Shown here: piece by piece, positions 1 to 7,950 of the stretch
How positions within the stretch are numbered: the first letter of the stretch is position 1
How the letters are laid out: each line of letters starts with the position of its first letter
Virus record (IMG/VR): IMGVR_UViG_3300022202_000005
Location: 1 to 25,942 of that record
Length of the DNA: 25,942 bases
Strand: one strand, 5' to 3'
DNA from: a virus
Position numbers and translations under genes: made by a program
The notes under the pieces: model-generated
Told to the model about the DNA's origin: nothing
Databases searched by the model: none
What the model saw: only the letters and a program-made list of their open reading frames with translations

Positions 1-98
1 CTTATAGCAAGTGCGGCCATCTCGATGAACTTAACAGCACCTTCATAATCAGTTGGTACTGCGCCTAAAAACTCTACACTTGGTTTGATAATTTTCAT
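1..98 (-). CDS. thyX: Probable flavin-dependent thymidylate synthase, N-terminus only (partial)
   Basis: Only the first 32 codons are in the window; the gene continues past the left edge. The start reads MKIIKPSVEFLGAVP and continues with an amphipathic stretch, GAVKFIEMAA. ThyX proteins of phages and bacteria commonly begin with K-(I/V)-I-x-P-S-V-E-(I/L)-L followed by a helix of the type I-L-K-x-I-E-x-A, so the match is in the right order and spacing. ThyX makes dTMP from dUMP using FAD and methylene-tetrahydrofolate, which would fit a phage replication module. Its ATG overlaps the stop of the preceding gene (ATGA), so translation is probably coupled. The signature RHR motif lies outside the window, so the call rests on the N-terminus alone. 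Confidence 0.5.
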   Translation of the reverse strand, partial: MKIIKPSVEFLGAVPTDYEGAVKFIEMAALAI

Positions 99-286
99 GA
101 TTGTACCTTCACTCTTTTATTAAAACTCATTACGTTTATATGGAAATTATTAGCGGTCCATGCGAACTCACCATGGCATTTTGTACATACAATATGCTCG
201 GTCTTTTTGTATGTACAGCTGCATTTCTTACAAACACCTCCACAACAAGGACAATGTATAAGATCTTTCTCACCGAGCACAGACAT
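95..286 (-). CDS. Small zinc-ribbon protein (63 aa)
   Basis: The protein has three Cys pairs in its first 40 residues: CPCCGG, CKKC and CTKC. This spacing is typical of a small zinc ribbon, though the function is unknown. An open frame continues upstream to 445, but the start at 286 (MSVLGEK) was chosen because it follows the upstream stop at 288 directly, and translating further upstream would overlap the previous gene in a different frame. The stop overlaps the ATG of the probable thyX gene. Nucleic-acid binding is an inference from the zinc ribbon only. Confidence 0.7.
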   Translation of the reverse strand: MSVLGEKDLIHCPCCGGVCKKCSCTYKKTEHIVCTKCHGEFAWTANNFHINVMSFNKRVKVQS

Positions 287-287
287 A

Positions 288-683
288 TCAACCCCCTTCT
301 GGTTTTGAAAGTGTGTGTATCTTCTCAAAAATATCACAGACTTTATCTCTAGCATGTGGAGTAAGTTTGGAAATACAGCTGCTTGGTAAATCGTCAGCCC
401 AATTGTAACAAAGGTAATCTCCGAGAGATTCCCATATACTTCCAAACACCCACCCTTCCTTGAAAAATTGCCAGATTATACTTTGACAATCATTACATAC
501 TTTAAAGTTTTGTATGGTGCTCTCTCCAAACACTGAATGGTAAAAATACCCTTTACCTTTTTCTATCCTGTCGCCGCATTCGAAGCAGGTGTGATCTTTT
601 CCAGCTTTGTTTATTTCTCTAACACCACAATTCCAAACGCTATCATCATCGTAGTCGTTGCTAACGCTACATGCGCAGTCCAT
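288..683 (-). CDS. Cys-rich phage protein (131 aa), putative zinc-binding
   Basis: The N-terminal half contains CFECGDRIEKGKGY and, about 25 residues later, CNDC, giving a two-pair metal site of the treble-clef or zinc-ribbon kind. The C-terminal half is Trp/Asp-rich and helical in character. Small phage proteins with this CxxC-x(n)-CxxC layout are common and usually uncharacterised. The start at 683 (MDCACS) was preferred over the ATG at 707 because GGAGG lies a few bases upstream of it. It sits downstream of the primase-helicase and just ahead of the 63-aa zinc-ribbon gene, apparently in one transcript. No catalytic motif is visible. Confidence 0.75.
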   Translation of the reverse strand: MDCACSVSNDYDDDSVWNCGVREINKAGKDHTCFECGDRIEKGKGYFYHSVFGESTIQNFKVCNDCQSIIWQFFKEGWVFGSIWESLGDYLCYNWADDLPSSCISKLTPHARDKVCDIFEKIHTLSKPEGG

Positions 684-732
684 ATCAACCTCCGTTCTGC
701 TTGGCATGGTTTTCGCTTATCAAAATATTCTC

Positions 733-3609
733 CTAAACTTTAAATTCGTTATCTTTTCCCAAAGCCTCAGCCGTCTGGACGAGATTACTTACAGATCTTC
801 CGAGCCTAGAACTCTTCATGTTTATCTCCCAACACACTTGCTGAGCTCCGCCATAGTAGGTTCCAGCTCCTAGTACTTTGCGTTTATTAGGATTAATGAG
901 AACTTTGTCACCAGCTAGATCGTTTTTAATTTGGGTATAGCTTCCAAATCTTTTCGATACCCATGTCTTAAATACTGCTCTTGACAGGTACAATCTGTGA
1001 GCATCAAGTTCATATCGCATAACCAGAGGACCACGAGGTTCTTCTATAATACAGCACTTCAATGCACCCCGAGCACTTCCTTTAACAAGTAGCCTGGAAG
1101 CTGCGTACTCATCGATGAACTGTCCGAGGATATCTACAGAGCTTCCGGCCAGGTCGTTCTTATCCCCTCTCATGTTAAATATCGTATCCGATGCCCAGTT
1201 CATCACCCTGACTACATCAAAGCGAATGAGGCCTAGTTTCTTTGCAACCAGCCCACCATATATTGCCGTCGAAGCTACCGCGCCCCAGAATCTCTCATCG
1301 CCTTTTATCTCAGCATCCTGGTCTATACGTTCTCGTACTTTATCAAGTGAATCTTTAATACTTCCTATGTTTTGAACTAACCACTTGGCGTATGCCACAC
1401 CTGCATGCCCATAATTTTCATGAAGTAACCAGTAAATAGTTGTGGTTCTCTGCCCTTTAAATTCTGGATTCTCCAGTACTGGGTATTCAAACAATCTGTT
1501 TATCTCAGCGGAAGCATCATGCTTGGTGCCTGATAGCTTATCAACAAGCGAAGAGTTTGAGCTGGTAACAGCCAATGTATTCCAAGCATTTAGTAGTTTT
1601 CTTTCTTCTGAGTTTTTCGTCAGTCTGGCCTTGTCACGGCCTTGAGTTACTCGGTAAACAAGATCGGATAATTCGATCCCACTTATATTGGTAATCTCAT
1701 CCACAGTAAGAGGTAGGTTACCATATACTCCAAGGCGGCTTACCAAAGCGTTCTTGGTATCATCTCTCAGCATCATCAAGTCATTGTGGAACCCCCACAC
1801 GGACTGGATCCATCGAAGCATTAAAGTTTTACCAGCACCTGTCCCTCCTACAAGAGAAACCATAGCACCATCGAAACCGGTGAACTTCATTAGAGGTGCA
1901 CCAAATCCTCCAGCGAGGAGTGCGAAGGCAAACGGCTCCATTCCTGGCTTATCTAGAACCTCAGTAGCCAATGCCCACCTATCCAGAGATCCTGACACAC
2001 GGTACCCGTCGGCTGACTTCGGTACGTTTTTAGCCAGACTAGCATCTTCGACTGTACCATCATTGTGAAATATCTTACGACCTAGGACAAATATAGGTTT
2101 GCCGCTCCGAGATTTTTTCCACCCCATCTGGCACAGAAGCATGGACATTCTTCGCTGCCTTTGCAACTTTGCTTGGTATGATTCAAGGTATTGTGCCATG
2201 TACTTTTTCTCCCTAAGCCCTACCACTTTTATATGGTTATCTGATAGAATATTTATAAGTGCCTTCGGATCGTTGACGATAGATGATCTTATGGTGCACT
2301 CCATTTCCCCTTCGTAAGGCAAAACATGTTTGATGGTCATCACTTCGTAACCGAGGGATTCGTCATATGCCAGCCTCTCAGGATACAGATCTTGGTCATA
2401 AAACCTGATCCATCTACCATCTTGCTCAGCGAATAGTCCATCAGCCGTGCGCCTGAATCCGGAAGGAGGTTCGCATTGCTCTATCGGTGTCTCTTTCTTA
2501 ACCGGCTCTGGCCGCCCAAGTACTATAGGGCTTTTTATCTTTCCATTATTTTTGCAACCAATACATCCTGCAGAATTAATTGACCCGATGTTGGCACATG
2601 TTGATGGACCAACCATAGCATCTCGCCACTGCTGCATCTTGTTATCAGTCTCAGCGATGTCGTACTGAGGGTGTCCTTTTGACCATTCATGTACAATAGA
2701 TTCTCCGTCTTCACAGTGGACCAATAATCCAATACACGCATACCACAGAGGTTCTATTATATCTCCAGAGGTTGAACGCATAAACCCAAGCTGTGCGCAG
2801 TTGTCAGCTATCTGGTGAGCATTACTTGGGGCACTCTTCTGCTCTAATCCGCTGAAAAATTCTGAGTTCAGATCTGTGTTAGGCTTGGGTGCCGATGTAA
2901 CTGTCGTATCAATATGTTTCTTTTTAGCTGCTTTTCTTAAACTATCAACAAAATCTGTAAATAATATAGGGTCGGTGTCTTTTAATATTACAACTTTCTT
3001 CTCAGGCTTTCCCGGTTTTCTATTGGTCGTACCTGGTGCTCTTAATACTGATGCAGAATCGGATGTCCTTGATGCATCTCCTCCGATGTCAGGAGAATAT
3101 TTAGTTACTACCTGTTTCAAGATAAAGGCTATGGTTCTCCATTGGCTTGCAGGTACAGCATCGCTCAGTATCCAGTGAGCGTACAGGCCGTTGCCAGAAT
3201 TAACTACAGCTGGGAACGGTAGACCAGTCTCAGATATAAATTTCTTTAAAGCAATGACACCTTCTTTTTGATTTTTTAATGGCCACTTCTCACCACAGTC
3301 AATATCTAGAAAGAAGTTCTTTAGGTATTTAGCATTTTCCTGACCTCGTACTACCTTTCTCTGTTGTTTATACTCAGCACGGGAGAGGTTTTTAGGCAGA
3401 GCTTTGTTATGTTTTTGTGCTGTTTTTATCTTCTCAGGATCGAATGTAGCTTGGGCTATATAGCAGGTACTTCCAGCAGCATCCAAAGAATCAAGCCTGG
3501 ACTGTGCAGACTGTATATCTGTAAAAAATACATGCTTAAAACCTCCGCGAGGCATTAGCGTAGCTACACAATACATTCCATCAGCTGGTAATATTTTCGA
3601 TAGGAACAC
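733..3609 (-). CDS. Replicative primase-helicase: AEP-type primase, PriCT-like segment, DUF927-type ATPase
   Basis: This 958-residue protein probably primes and unwinds DNA at the phage replication fork. Residues about 95-200 hold an archaeo-eukaryotic-primase core: the acidic FFLDID (D102, D104), SGNGLYAHW at 138-146 and a basic RAPGTTNRK at 190-198. Residues about 285-330 (PLWYACIG to KMQQW) resemble a PriCT linker domain, followed by Cys residues at 339, 349 and 352 that could bind zinc. From about 385 a DUF927-like region leads to a P-loop GGTGAGKT (588-595) and a Walker B-like LPLTVDEI (632-639), as in helicase superfamily 3/DUF927 proteins. The start is GTG at 3609, preceded by GGAGA; an in-frame ATG at codon 12 is the alternative. 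An HTH gene lies 30 bp upstream and may be co-transcribed. Confidence 0.9.
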   Translation of the reverse strand: MFLSKILPADGMYCVATLMPRGGFKHVFFTDIQSAQSRLDSLDAAGSTCYIAQATFDPEKIKTAQKHNKALPKNLSRAEYKQQRKVVRGQENAKYLKNFFLDIDCGEKWPLKNQKEGVIALKKFISETGLPFPAVVNSGNGLYAHWILSDAVPASQWRTIAFILKQVVTKYSPDIGGDASRTSDSASVLRAPGTTNRKPGKPEKKVVILKDTDPILFTDFVDSLRKAAKKKHIDTTVTSAPKPNTDLNSEFFSGLEQKSAPSNAHQIADNCAQLGFMRSTSGDIIEPLWYACIGLLVHCEDGESIVHEWSKGHPQYDIAETDNKMQQWRDAMVGPSTCANIGSINSAGCIGCKNNGKIKSPIVLGRPEPVKKETPIEQCEPPSGFRRTADGLFAEQDGRWIRFYDQDLYPERLAYDESLGYEVMTIKHVLPYEGEMECTIRSSIVNDPKALINILSDNHIKVVGLREKKYMAQYLESYQAKLQRQRRMSMLLCQMGWKKSRSGKPIFVLGRKIFHNDGTVEDASLAKNVPKSADGYRVSGSLDRWALATEVLDKPGMEPFAFALLAGGFGAPLMKFTGFDGAMVSLVGGTGAGKTLMLRWIQSVWGFHNDLMMLRDDTKNALVSRLGVYGNLPLTVDEITNISGIELSDLVYRVTQGRDKARLTKNSEERKLLNAWNTLAVTSSNSSLVDKLSGTKHDASAEINRLFEYPVLENPEFKGQRTTTIYWLLHENYGHAGVAYAKWLVQNIGSIKDSLDKVRERIDQDAEIKGDERFWGAVASTAIYGGLVAKKLGLIRFDVVRVMNWASDTIFNMRGDKNDLAGSSVDILGQFIDEYAASRLLVKGSARGALKCCIIEEPRGPLVMRYELDAHRLYLSRAVFKTWVSKRFGSYTQIKNDLAGDKVLINPNKRKVLGAGTYYGGAQQVCWEINMKSSRLGRSVSNLVQTAEALGKDNEFKV

Positions 3610-3639
3610 AGGGATGTCTCCAAATTAATTTTGTATTAT

Positions 3640-3945
3640 TTATTTTGAAGACATTTCTTTTATAATTCCACGCAATACAAGAATCCTCTGATCTTTTTTT
3701 AATTTGTTCTTTAGAGGTAATTTTTTTAGCTGTACCGCTTTTCCCAACCTGACTGCATTTGCGTATACGAAATTCAGACGGAATTTGTCTGTAATATTGT
3801 TGCCACTCCTCCAACGGTACAATGATTCTCTACTGACAGATGTCAGCTCAGCAGCATCTACCATTGATATTCCGGCTTTTTTGAAAACGTCAAATATATA
3901 TTTAACTTGCTCGGCTACTTTTTCCTGATCCATTATATTATCCAT
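3640..3945 (-). CDS. Helix-turn-helix DNA-binding protein (101 aa)
   Basis: The segment AGISMVDAAELTSVSRESLYRWRSG (about residues 24-48) has the spacing of a helix-turn-helix in which SRESLYRW is the recognition helix. The C-terminus is Lys-rich. It is probably a phage transcription regulator and may control the primase-helicase just downstream. No clear ribosome-binding site precedes the first ATG (3945) or the second in-frame ATG (3933). A terminator hairpin ends only about 15 bp upstream, so the gene must rely on read-through, a promoter overlapping the hairpin, or a later start. The assignment as HTH is clear; the target is not known. Confidence 0.75.
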   Translation of the reverse strand: MDNIMDQEKVAEQVKYIFDVFKKAGISMVDAAELTSVSRESLYRWRSGNNITDKFRLNFVYANAVRLGKAVQLKKLPLKNKLKKDQRILVLRGIIKEMSSK

Positions 3946-3959
3946 TAATTAAATTGCTG

Positions 3960-3988
3960 AAAAGACACCCAATAATTAGTTGGGTGCC
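3960..3988 (-). terminator. Rho-independent terminator after the 5949-4021 operon
   Basis: On the minus strand GGCACCCAA, a 7-nt loop and TTGGGTGTC form a 9-bp stem with one G-U pair, followed directly by TTTT. It lies 33 bp beyond the stop of the 348-aa gene, so it would end the leftward operon that starts near 6.0 kb. The plus-strand flank is also T-rich (tttgttt), so weak bidirectional action is possible. Confidence 0.8.
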
Positions 3989-4020
3989 TTTGTTTGTCAG
4001 AAACATTCACATATTAGAAA

Positions 4021-5067
4021 CTATAATCCTAGCTCAGCAGCAAGCTCTTCATTTGACACATCTGCAGCAGAAGATGTAGTTGTTTCAGCAGGGAGCGTAA
4101 CTGGTTCCGATGTCACTGGTTCCGATGTCATTACCTCCATATCACCAACTAGTCCAAGATCTCCAAGTCCAAGATCGTCAGTTATAGCAGTTGCATCAGC
4201 TTCGGCTTTAGCTTTTGCATCAGCTTCGGCTTTAGCTTTTGCATCAGCTTCGGCTTTAGCTTTTGCATCAGCTTCGGCTTTAGCCTTTGCATCAGCTTCG
4301 GCTTTGTCACTGGGCTGCACAGCTAATGCTGTCGCAGAAGTTCCACCAATAATATCATTAACTTCCTCAGACGCTCTAACTTTATCGATGGCTGGCATAA
4401 CCTTTTCTGGCAAATATCCACCGAAACCAAAAATCAATTTTGGAAAGTCACAAGTAAGATCGAATCCTACAAGGGTTTTGATTGAGCCTACAGGAATACC
4501 TTTAACTGATAGATTTTTTACAAATAGCCCGAAGTTTTTTAGACTGGCAGCCGGGATTTTTAAACTATGGACACCGAAGTCCGGCACGAATACTGCCAGA
4601 ATTTTTGTGTCTGAACATGCTTTCCCTTTAGTAGAATTACCATTCTGATCGGTACCTGAACCAAATGCATTGAGTGGGCACGTTTCACACGACTCACTTT
4701 GAGGGGTATTTACTTCAGGGTGTGGCTTCAGTGTATCTTCTGAAAAACAGTCCGGTGCTTTCGCATCTTCATCAGGATTATATGCACCTGTATACCAGGT
4801 TTTGCGCAGCTCTCTTTTTGCTCTGAGAACTATGACTGGAAGGTATGTATTGCCTTCATCGTCCGCCACCATTTTTGCAGGCGGGTATGGCTTTTCTTCA
4901 CCATTCCCATCTACCAGCTTAAAAGTTTTGGCAGAGATTTTTACTCTCGGCGGTACGCCTGTCGAGATACCACAACCAGCATCTGCATTTGCAACTTTGG
5001 CTGCATCCGGGTTACGAATGTGGGCCGGTACGTTTTCGGCTTCAGGGATTACCATCACATTACTCAT
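4021..5067 (-). CDS. Phage protein with four-Cys site and EADAKAKA repeats; possible ssDNA-binding or replication protein
   Basis: The 348-aa protein has three parts. Residues 1-160 include C107, C127, C130 and C151 in the pattern C-x19-CxxCP-x20-C with a GKAC element, a probable zinc site. Residues about 160-250 look like a compact beta-rich domain. Residues 257-291 are an Ala/Lys/Glu repeat (EADAKAKA), followed by an acidic, Thr/Ser-rich tail ending in EELAAELGL. Acidic C-terminal tails are typical of phage and bacterial single-strand-binding proteins, and the gene sits in a replication cluster, so an SSB-like role is plausible; this is inference. The start at 5067 overlaps the previous gene by 8 bp. 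A terminator follows the stop. SEPVT is also repeated twice near the C-terminus. Confidence 0.8.
   Translation of the reverse strand: MSNVMVIPEAENVPAHIRNPDAAKVANADAGCGISTGVPPRVKISAKTFKLVDGNGEEKPYPPAKMVADDEGNTYLPVIVLRAKRELRKTWYTGAYNPDEDAKAPDCFSEDTLKPHPEVNTPQSESCETCPLNAFGSGTDQNGNSTKGKACSDTKILAVFVPDFGVHSLKIPAASLKNFGLFVKNLSVKGIPVGSIKTLVGFDLTCDFPKLIFGFGGYLPEKVMPAIDKVRASEEVNDIIGGTSATALAVQPSDKAEADAKAKAEADAKAKAEADAKAKAEADAKAKAEADATAITDDLGLGDLGLVGDMEVMTSEPVTSEPVTLPAETTTSSAADVSNEELAAELGL
4193..4306 (-). repeat. Tandem 24-bp repeat (4.75 copies) encoding EADAKAKA
   Basis: On the plus strand the unit gcatcagcttcggctttagc plus tttt repeats from 4193, 4217, 4241, 4265 and (partial) 4289. The copies are nearly identical; the fourth has one change (gcctttgc). 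It stays in frame and encodes an alternating Ala/charged helix like that of TolA. Near-identity of the DNA suggests recent expansion by slippage, so copy number is likely to vary between relatives. Confidence 0.95.
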
Positions 5068-5308
5068 TAGTTTTGCTCCTTATTTTTTCTGTTTTAGATG
5101 TAGGAACTACTCGTACACCATCGTTATCTGATATCAATAATATGCCTATGTATTTGGCAAGAGTACTAACTTCGTCTCTCAACAAGAAAACTTCTTCTTG
5201 GAGATTTGCTACGGCAGCCAAAGCATTTCGATGCTCACTATCTAACTTAGTCTGCAAGTCTTCAAGACGTTTTACTTCATCATCTGAAGATGGGCTACGA
5301 TCAGACAT
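5060..5308 (-). CDS. Small coiled-coil protein (82 aa)
   Basis: Residues about 10-55 show a heptad-like run of Leu and Ala among Glu, Lys and Arg (VKRLEDLQTKL, ALAAVANLQEEVFLLRDEV), which predicts a coiled coil. The ends are Ser/Asp- and Lys-rich. No enzyme motif is visible. The start codon overlaps the stop of the upstream gene as TAATG, and the stop overlaps the next start by 8 bp. The three genes 5949-4021 are therefore translationally coupled, and the protein may be a partner of one of its neighbours. Confidence 0.75.
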   Translation of the reverse strand: MSDRSPSSDDEVKRLEDLQTKLDSEHRNALAAVANLQEEVFLLRDEVSTLAKYIGILLISDNDGVRVVPTSKTEKIRSKTNE

Positions 5309-5949
5309 TACGCCCTCCGTATCTTAACACCTTTAAAGCGCACATACTTTACGCCATCAGGACTTGTCTTGCCGTCCTCATGTCGCTGCTTGACAGCTGA
5401 TTTAGATACACGATTTTCGAGGAAGTGTTTATGTGCTTCCCAATCAGCATGTACCCACGTTTTGAACTTATCCGGATCCTCGACAGTCGCTGTGTCTTTC
5501 CAGTCAAAGAATACAGTACCGGCACCAGCCCCTAATTTCTCAACACCGAGCTTTTGCATCATACCTTGCAGATAATTTTCCCTCTTGGTTTGGAATTCCT
5601 TAAGGGCTTTTACTCTTTCCTTGTGAACTTTTTCTAATGCTGAGATTTCATCCCGAGTTTCAATGTACTTGGAGATGACTGCATCAGGAGTAATTCCACT
5701 AGGACTTGTTGGTTGTGTAGCGAGGGTAACCACCTCCTCAGTCTGTACCTGATCAGGCAAGGTAGCACCTTCTTTAGGCACACACTTATGCTGCCTGGGT
5801 TTCCCGGCTTGCGTCCATGTTACAAGCTTACCACAAAGGTTGCACGGTTTTCTTTCCGGGCCGGTTTTCTCTGGAGGTGTCGAAGGTTTTTCTGCATCAC
5901 CTGAAGGTGTTACTCCTTCAGATAACTCATTCATCTGGGCTGCGTCCAT
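5308..5949 (-). CDS. Conserved phage protein with N-terminal zinc finger and central coiled coil (213 aa)
   Basis: Residues 35-57 contain CNLCG, a spacer of about 16 residues and HKC, a probable zinc finger. Residues about 90-135 are a charged helix likely to form a coiled coil. The C-terminal 80 residues (GAGTVFFDW, TVEDPDKFKTWV, VSKSAVK, then DGVKYVRFKGVKIRR) resemble a domain found in many phage proteins of unknown function, often near recombination genes. It is the first gene after the palindrome-flanked promoter at about 6.0 kb, with a near-consensus SD (AGGAG) upstream. A role in recombination or DNA binding is inferred from context only. Confidence 0.75.
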   Translation of the reverse strand: MDAAQMNELSEGVTPSGDAEKPSTPPEKTGPERKPCNLCGKLVTWTQAGKPRQHKCVPKEGATLPDQVQTEEVVTLATQPTSPSGITPDAVISKYIETRDEISALEKVHKERVKALKEFQTKRENYLQGMMQKLGVEKLGAGAGTVFFDWKDTATVEDPDKFKTWVHADWEAHKHFLENRVSKSAVKQRHEDGKTSPDGVKYVRFKGVKIRRA

Positions 5950-5970
5950 ATCTTACTCCTAGTTAGTAGT

Positions 5971-6022
5971 TGTTTACCAATATGTAAACAGGTTAACAGA
6001 AAGTAATGTACTTGTCAAGTAC
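5971..6022 (-). promoter_or_regulatory. Leftward promoter flanked by two perfect palindromes
   Basis: On the minus strand TTGACA (6013-6018) and TAACCT (5990-5995) are 17 bp apart and point at the 5949-4021 operon. The -35 box sits inside a perfect dyad, GTACTTGTCAAGTAC (6008-6022). Just downstream of the -10 is a second dyad, TGTTTACCAATATGTAAACA (5971-5990), with 7-bp arms. The dyads differ in sequence, which suggests two regulators, for example an activator or repressor over the -35 and a repressor over the start site. The -10 matches consensus at only three positions, so the promoter may need activation. Confidence 0.6.
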
Positions 6023-6030
6023 TTTACAGA

Positions 6031-6399
6031 TTATTTATTTTTTCTTCTCTGGGCATATCTTTCAGATTTAAGCCTAGCCAATCCTATAAGTTCTTCCGGG
6101 GCATGTTCGAGTGCTTTATTAGAAAATATGAAACGCATATCTAAACCAAAAAACTCTTCACGCCTTGATCCTATATGTTTAAAACATATTAACCCACCAC
6201 TACACCATTTAACCATGCGACAGTATTTATGTTTTTCTGTACCACGTACTTCACACTCTCGAAATAAAAATAATGCCTCCTTGTGGCTATGCAGTATTAA
6301 ACAGATTTTCTCGCCCTTCATCGCAGCCCATATACTAGTATAAAGTGCGCTAAAATCTTCATCTTTTCTTGATTTGGCTTTAGCTGATATGATCATCAC
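6031..6399 (-). CDS. Hypothetical protein (122 aa) coupled to the SNF2 helicase
   Basis: I do not recognise this protein. It begins with Ala/Lys residues, has a hydrophobic strand (KICLILHSHKEALFLFRE) and a second strand-like segment (GGLICFKHIG), then RREEFFGLDMRFIFSN and a basic tail (RYAQRRKNK). The strand-rich pattern could be a small remnant of an ATPase-like fold, but no Walker motif is present. Its ATG overlaps the helicase stop (ATGA), with a purine-rich GGGAGGGGAG just upstream, so it is translated together with the helicase and may work with it. Confidence 0.65.
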   Translation of the reverse strand: MMIISAKAKSRKDEDFSALYTSIWAAMKGEKICLILHSHKEALFLFRECEVRGTEKHKYCRMVKWCSGGLICFKHIGSRREEFFGLDMRFIFSNKALEHAPEELIGLARLKSERYAQRRKNK

Positions 6400-7949
6400 T
6401 CCCCTCCCGCCAACGCCAAGACGATATCTTGGAACCGGCCTTTTTCTTTTAAGGTTGTATAGATCCTACGCTCCTCAGCGGTGGCGTAGATATGAGCGAT
6501 ATCCATCTTTACTTTCTGCCTACTTCCATCAGTTCGAGCATTGGCCTGTTGGTAGATCTCAGGCTTGCAAAATGGTGCATACCATATAGATAAAGATGCT
6601 GTGGTTAGGTCCAGGCCATGGGCCATGACTTGAGGGTGGCACACTATGACATGTGGATCTTTTAATGTTCTGAAGTCTCTGAATGTTTGGTTGCGTCTGT
6701 TTGTAGTTGTTCGACCATCAACTACATCCACTGACCACTTTTTCCTAAGCTCTGTAGCCAAGGCATCTAGGACTCCGGTAAACGGAACGAACACCAAAAC
6801 TTTCTCGTTGTTCTCTTCGATTAACTCTTCAAGAACTGCAAGGCGGGGCCCGAAATCTACCTCGACAAGTGATCCGTCGGCGGCGATGACGACTCCACAT
6901 GCAACTTGAACAAGCTTACTGAGCAGCACGGCGGCGTTCACAGCTGTTATCGTTGATCCTTGAGCTTCGGTTACTGCAAGATTGATGAGCTGCTTATAGG
7001 CCTTCTGCTGCTCGGCAGATAGCTGCGCTCTTCGGTCTATATATACTGGCTCCATATCTGTGCAGACATTTCTCTCAAATCTAATTGAAGGTCTGAGTAT
7101 CCTGGCCACTGATTGCTCAGCTCCCTTTTTGGATACCCATTTGAACTGGCTAAACTGCACCATAGTCTCACGTTTGAAACTGGTGTAGTGACCAGAGTAA
7201 TTCTCTGGGGTAACTAATTTGCACTGCCCAAAGGCATCGGGCGGCTCATTTGGAGTAGGTGTACCGGTCAATCCCCAAGCTGTTCGAATAATTTTTTGCT
7301 TATTCAGTACACGATCTAAAGGTTTGAATAATGTCTTGGCTCTGCTGTTGCGAAAAGTGGCAACCTCATCAATTATTATATGGTCAATATCATCTCGCTT
7401 GGCTAGATCCTTCTCAATTATTTTAATACCATGGTGGTTGATGATATAAAAATCACATGGAGTGTTTAAAAGCCTGAGTCGTTTTTCCCTGGTACCATGC
7501 AAGACAGCAAACGTTCTAAGCGGGAATGATTCAAATATATTCTGCTCCCATACATCCCACAGAGTAGAGAGCGGGGCAACGATAATGGTTTTCTTAATCC
7601 TCCCGGCTCGTCTGAGATAGTCGGCGGCCCATAACGAACTGAGAGTTTTCCCTGTACGCTGGGCCGAATGGCAATGAGCCCTCATGTTAAGAGTGAAAAA
7701 CTCAGCAGTCTCTACCTGGTACCATCTCGGGGTGTATCTTCCAGGCCAATCATATTGAGTACGTATTGGCGACTGAACTTTTATCCCTAAGTTATTTAAG
7801 ATCGTCGCCGACTCTACAGTAAAAGGCACGGCATGGAACAACTGTCCCTGAATAATGGCCTCTTTAATAGAAGGGAATATTGCTTTTAACTGCCCGGCCT
7901 TATCTGTCTGGACTACGATGTGACCTTTGATGATTCTGGATTCAGGCAT
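6396..7949 (-). CDS. SNF2-type superfamily 2 DEAD/DEAH helicase (517 aa)
   Basis: This is a DNA-dependent ATPase that probably remodels or translocates along DNA during replication or recombination. Motifs appear in order: PRWYQ (Q-motif region, about 74-78), SAQRTGKT (Walker A, 95-102), IIIDEVA (motif II, 191-197), LTGTPTPN (motif III, 227-234) and, near the C-terminus, QQANARTDGSRQKV (motif VI) following AHGLDLTTAS (motif V). Length and motif spacing match the compact phage SNF2 helicases. It starts 2 bp after the stop of the 69-aa gene and its stop overlaps the following gene. Such helicases are common beside VRR-NUC nucleases and family A polymerases in phage replication blocks. Confidence 0.93.
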   Translation of the reverse strand: MPESRIIKGHIVVQTDKAGQLKAIFPSIKEAIIQGQLFHAVPFTVESATILNNLGIKVQSPIRTQYDWPGRYTPRWYQVETAEFFTLNMRAHCHSAQRTGKTLSSLWAADYLRRAGRIKKTIIVAPLSTLWDVWEQNIFESFPLRTFAVLHGTREKRLRLLNTPCDFYIINHHGIKIIEKDLAKRDDIDHIIIDEVATFRNSRAKTLFKPLDRVLNKQKIIRTAWGLTGTPTPNEPPDAFGQCKLVTPENYSGHYTSFKRETMVQFSQFKWVSKKGAEQSVARILRPSIRFERNVCTDMEPVYIDRRAQLSAEQQKAYKQLINLAVTEAQGSTITAVNAAVLLSKLVQVACGVVIAADGSLVEVDFGPRLAVLEELIEENNEKVLVFVPFTGVLDALATELRKKWSVDVVDGRTTTNRRNQTFRDFRTLKDPHVIVCHPQVMAHGLDLTTASLSIWYAPFCKPEIYQQANARTDGSRQKVKMDIAHIYATAEERRIYTTLKEKGRFQDIVLALAGGE

Positions 7950-7950
7950 C

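Noticed and set aside
698-736. 12-codon frame with TTG start and AGGAG after the primase stop
   Set aside because: Too short and with a rare start; the SD could be incidental.
1688-2068. Plus-strand open frame of 126 codons
   Set aside because: It lies entirely opposite the conserved primase-helicase ATPase region and shows no start signal.
4193-4306. Tandem repeat as a possible CRISPR array
   Set aside because: The units are contiguous with no spacers and lie in frame within a protein-coding gene.
3980-4648. Long plus-strand open frame (222 codons) rich in Ser/Ala repeats
   Set aside because: It is antisense to the EADAKAKA repeat gene; its repeats are the mirror of that repeat, and it has no SD or homology.
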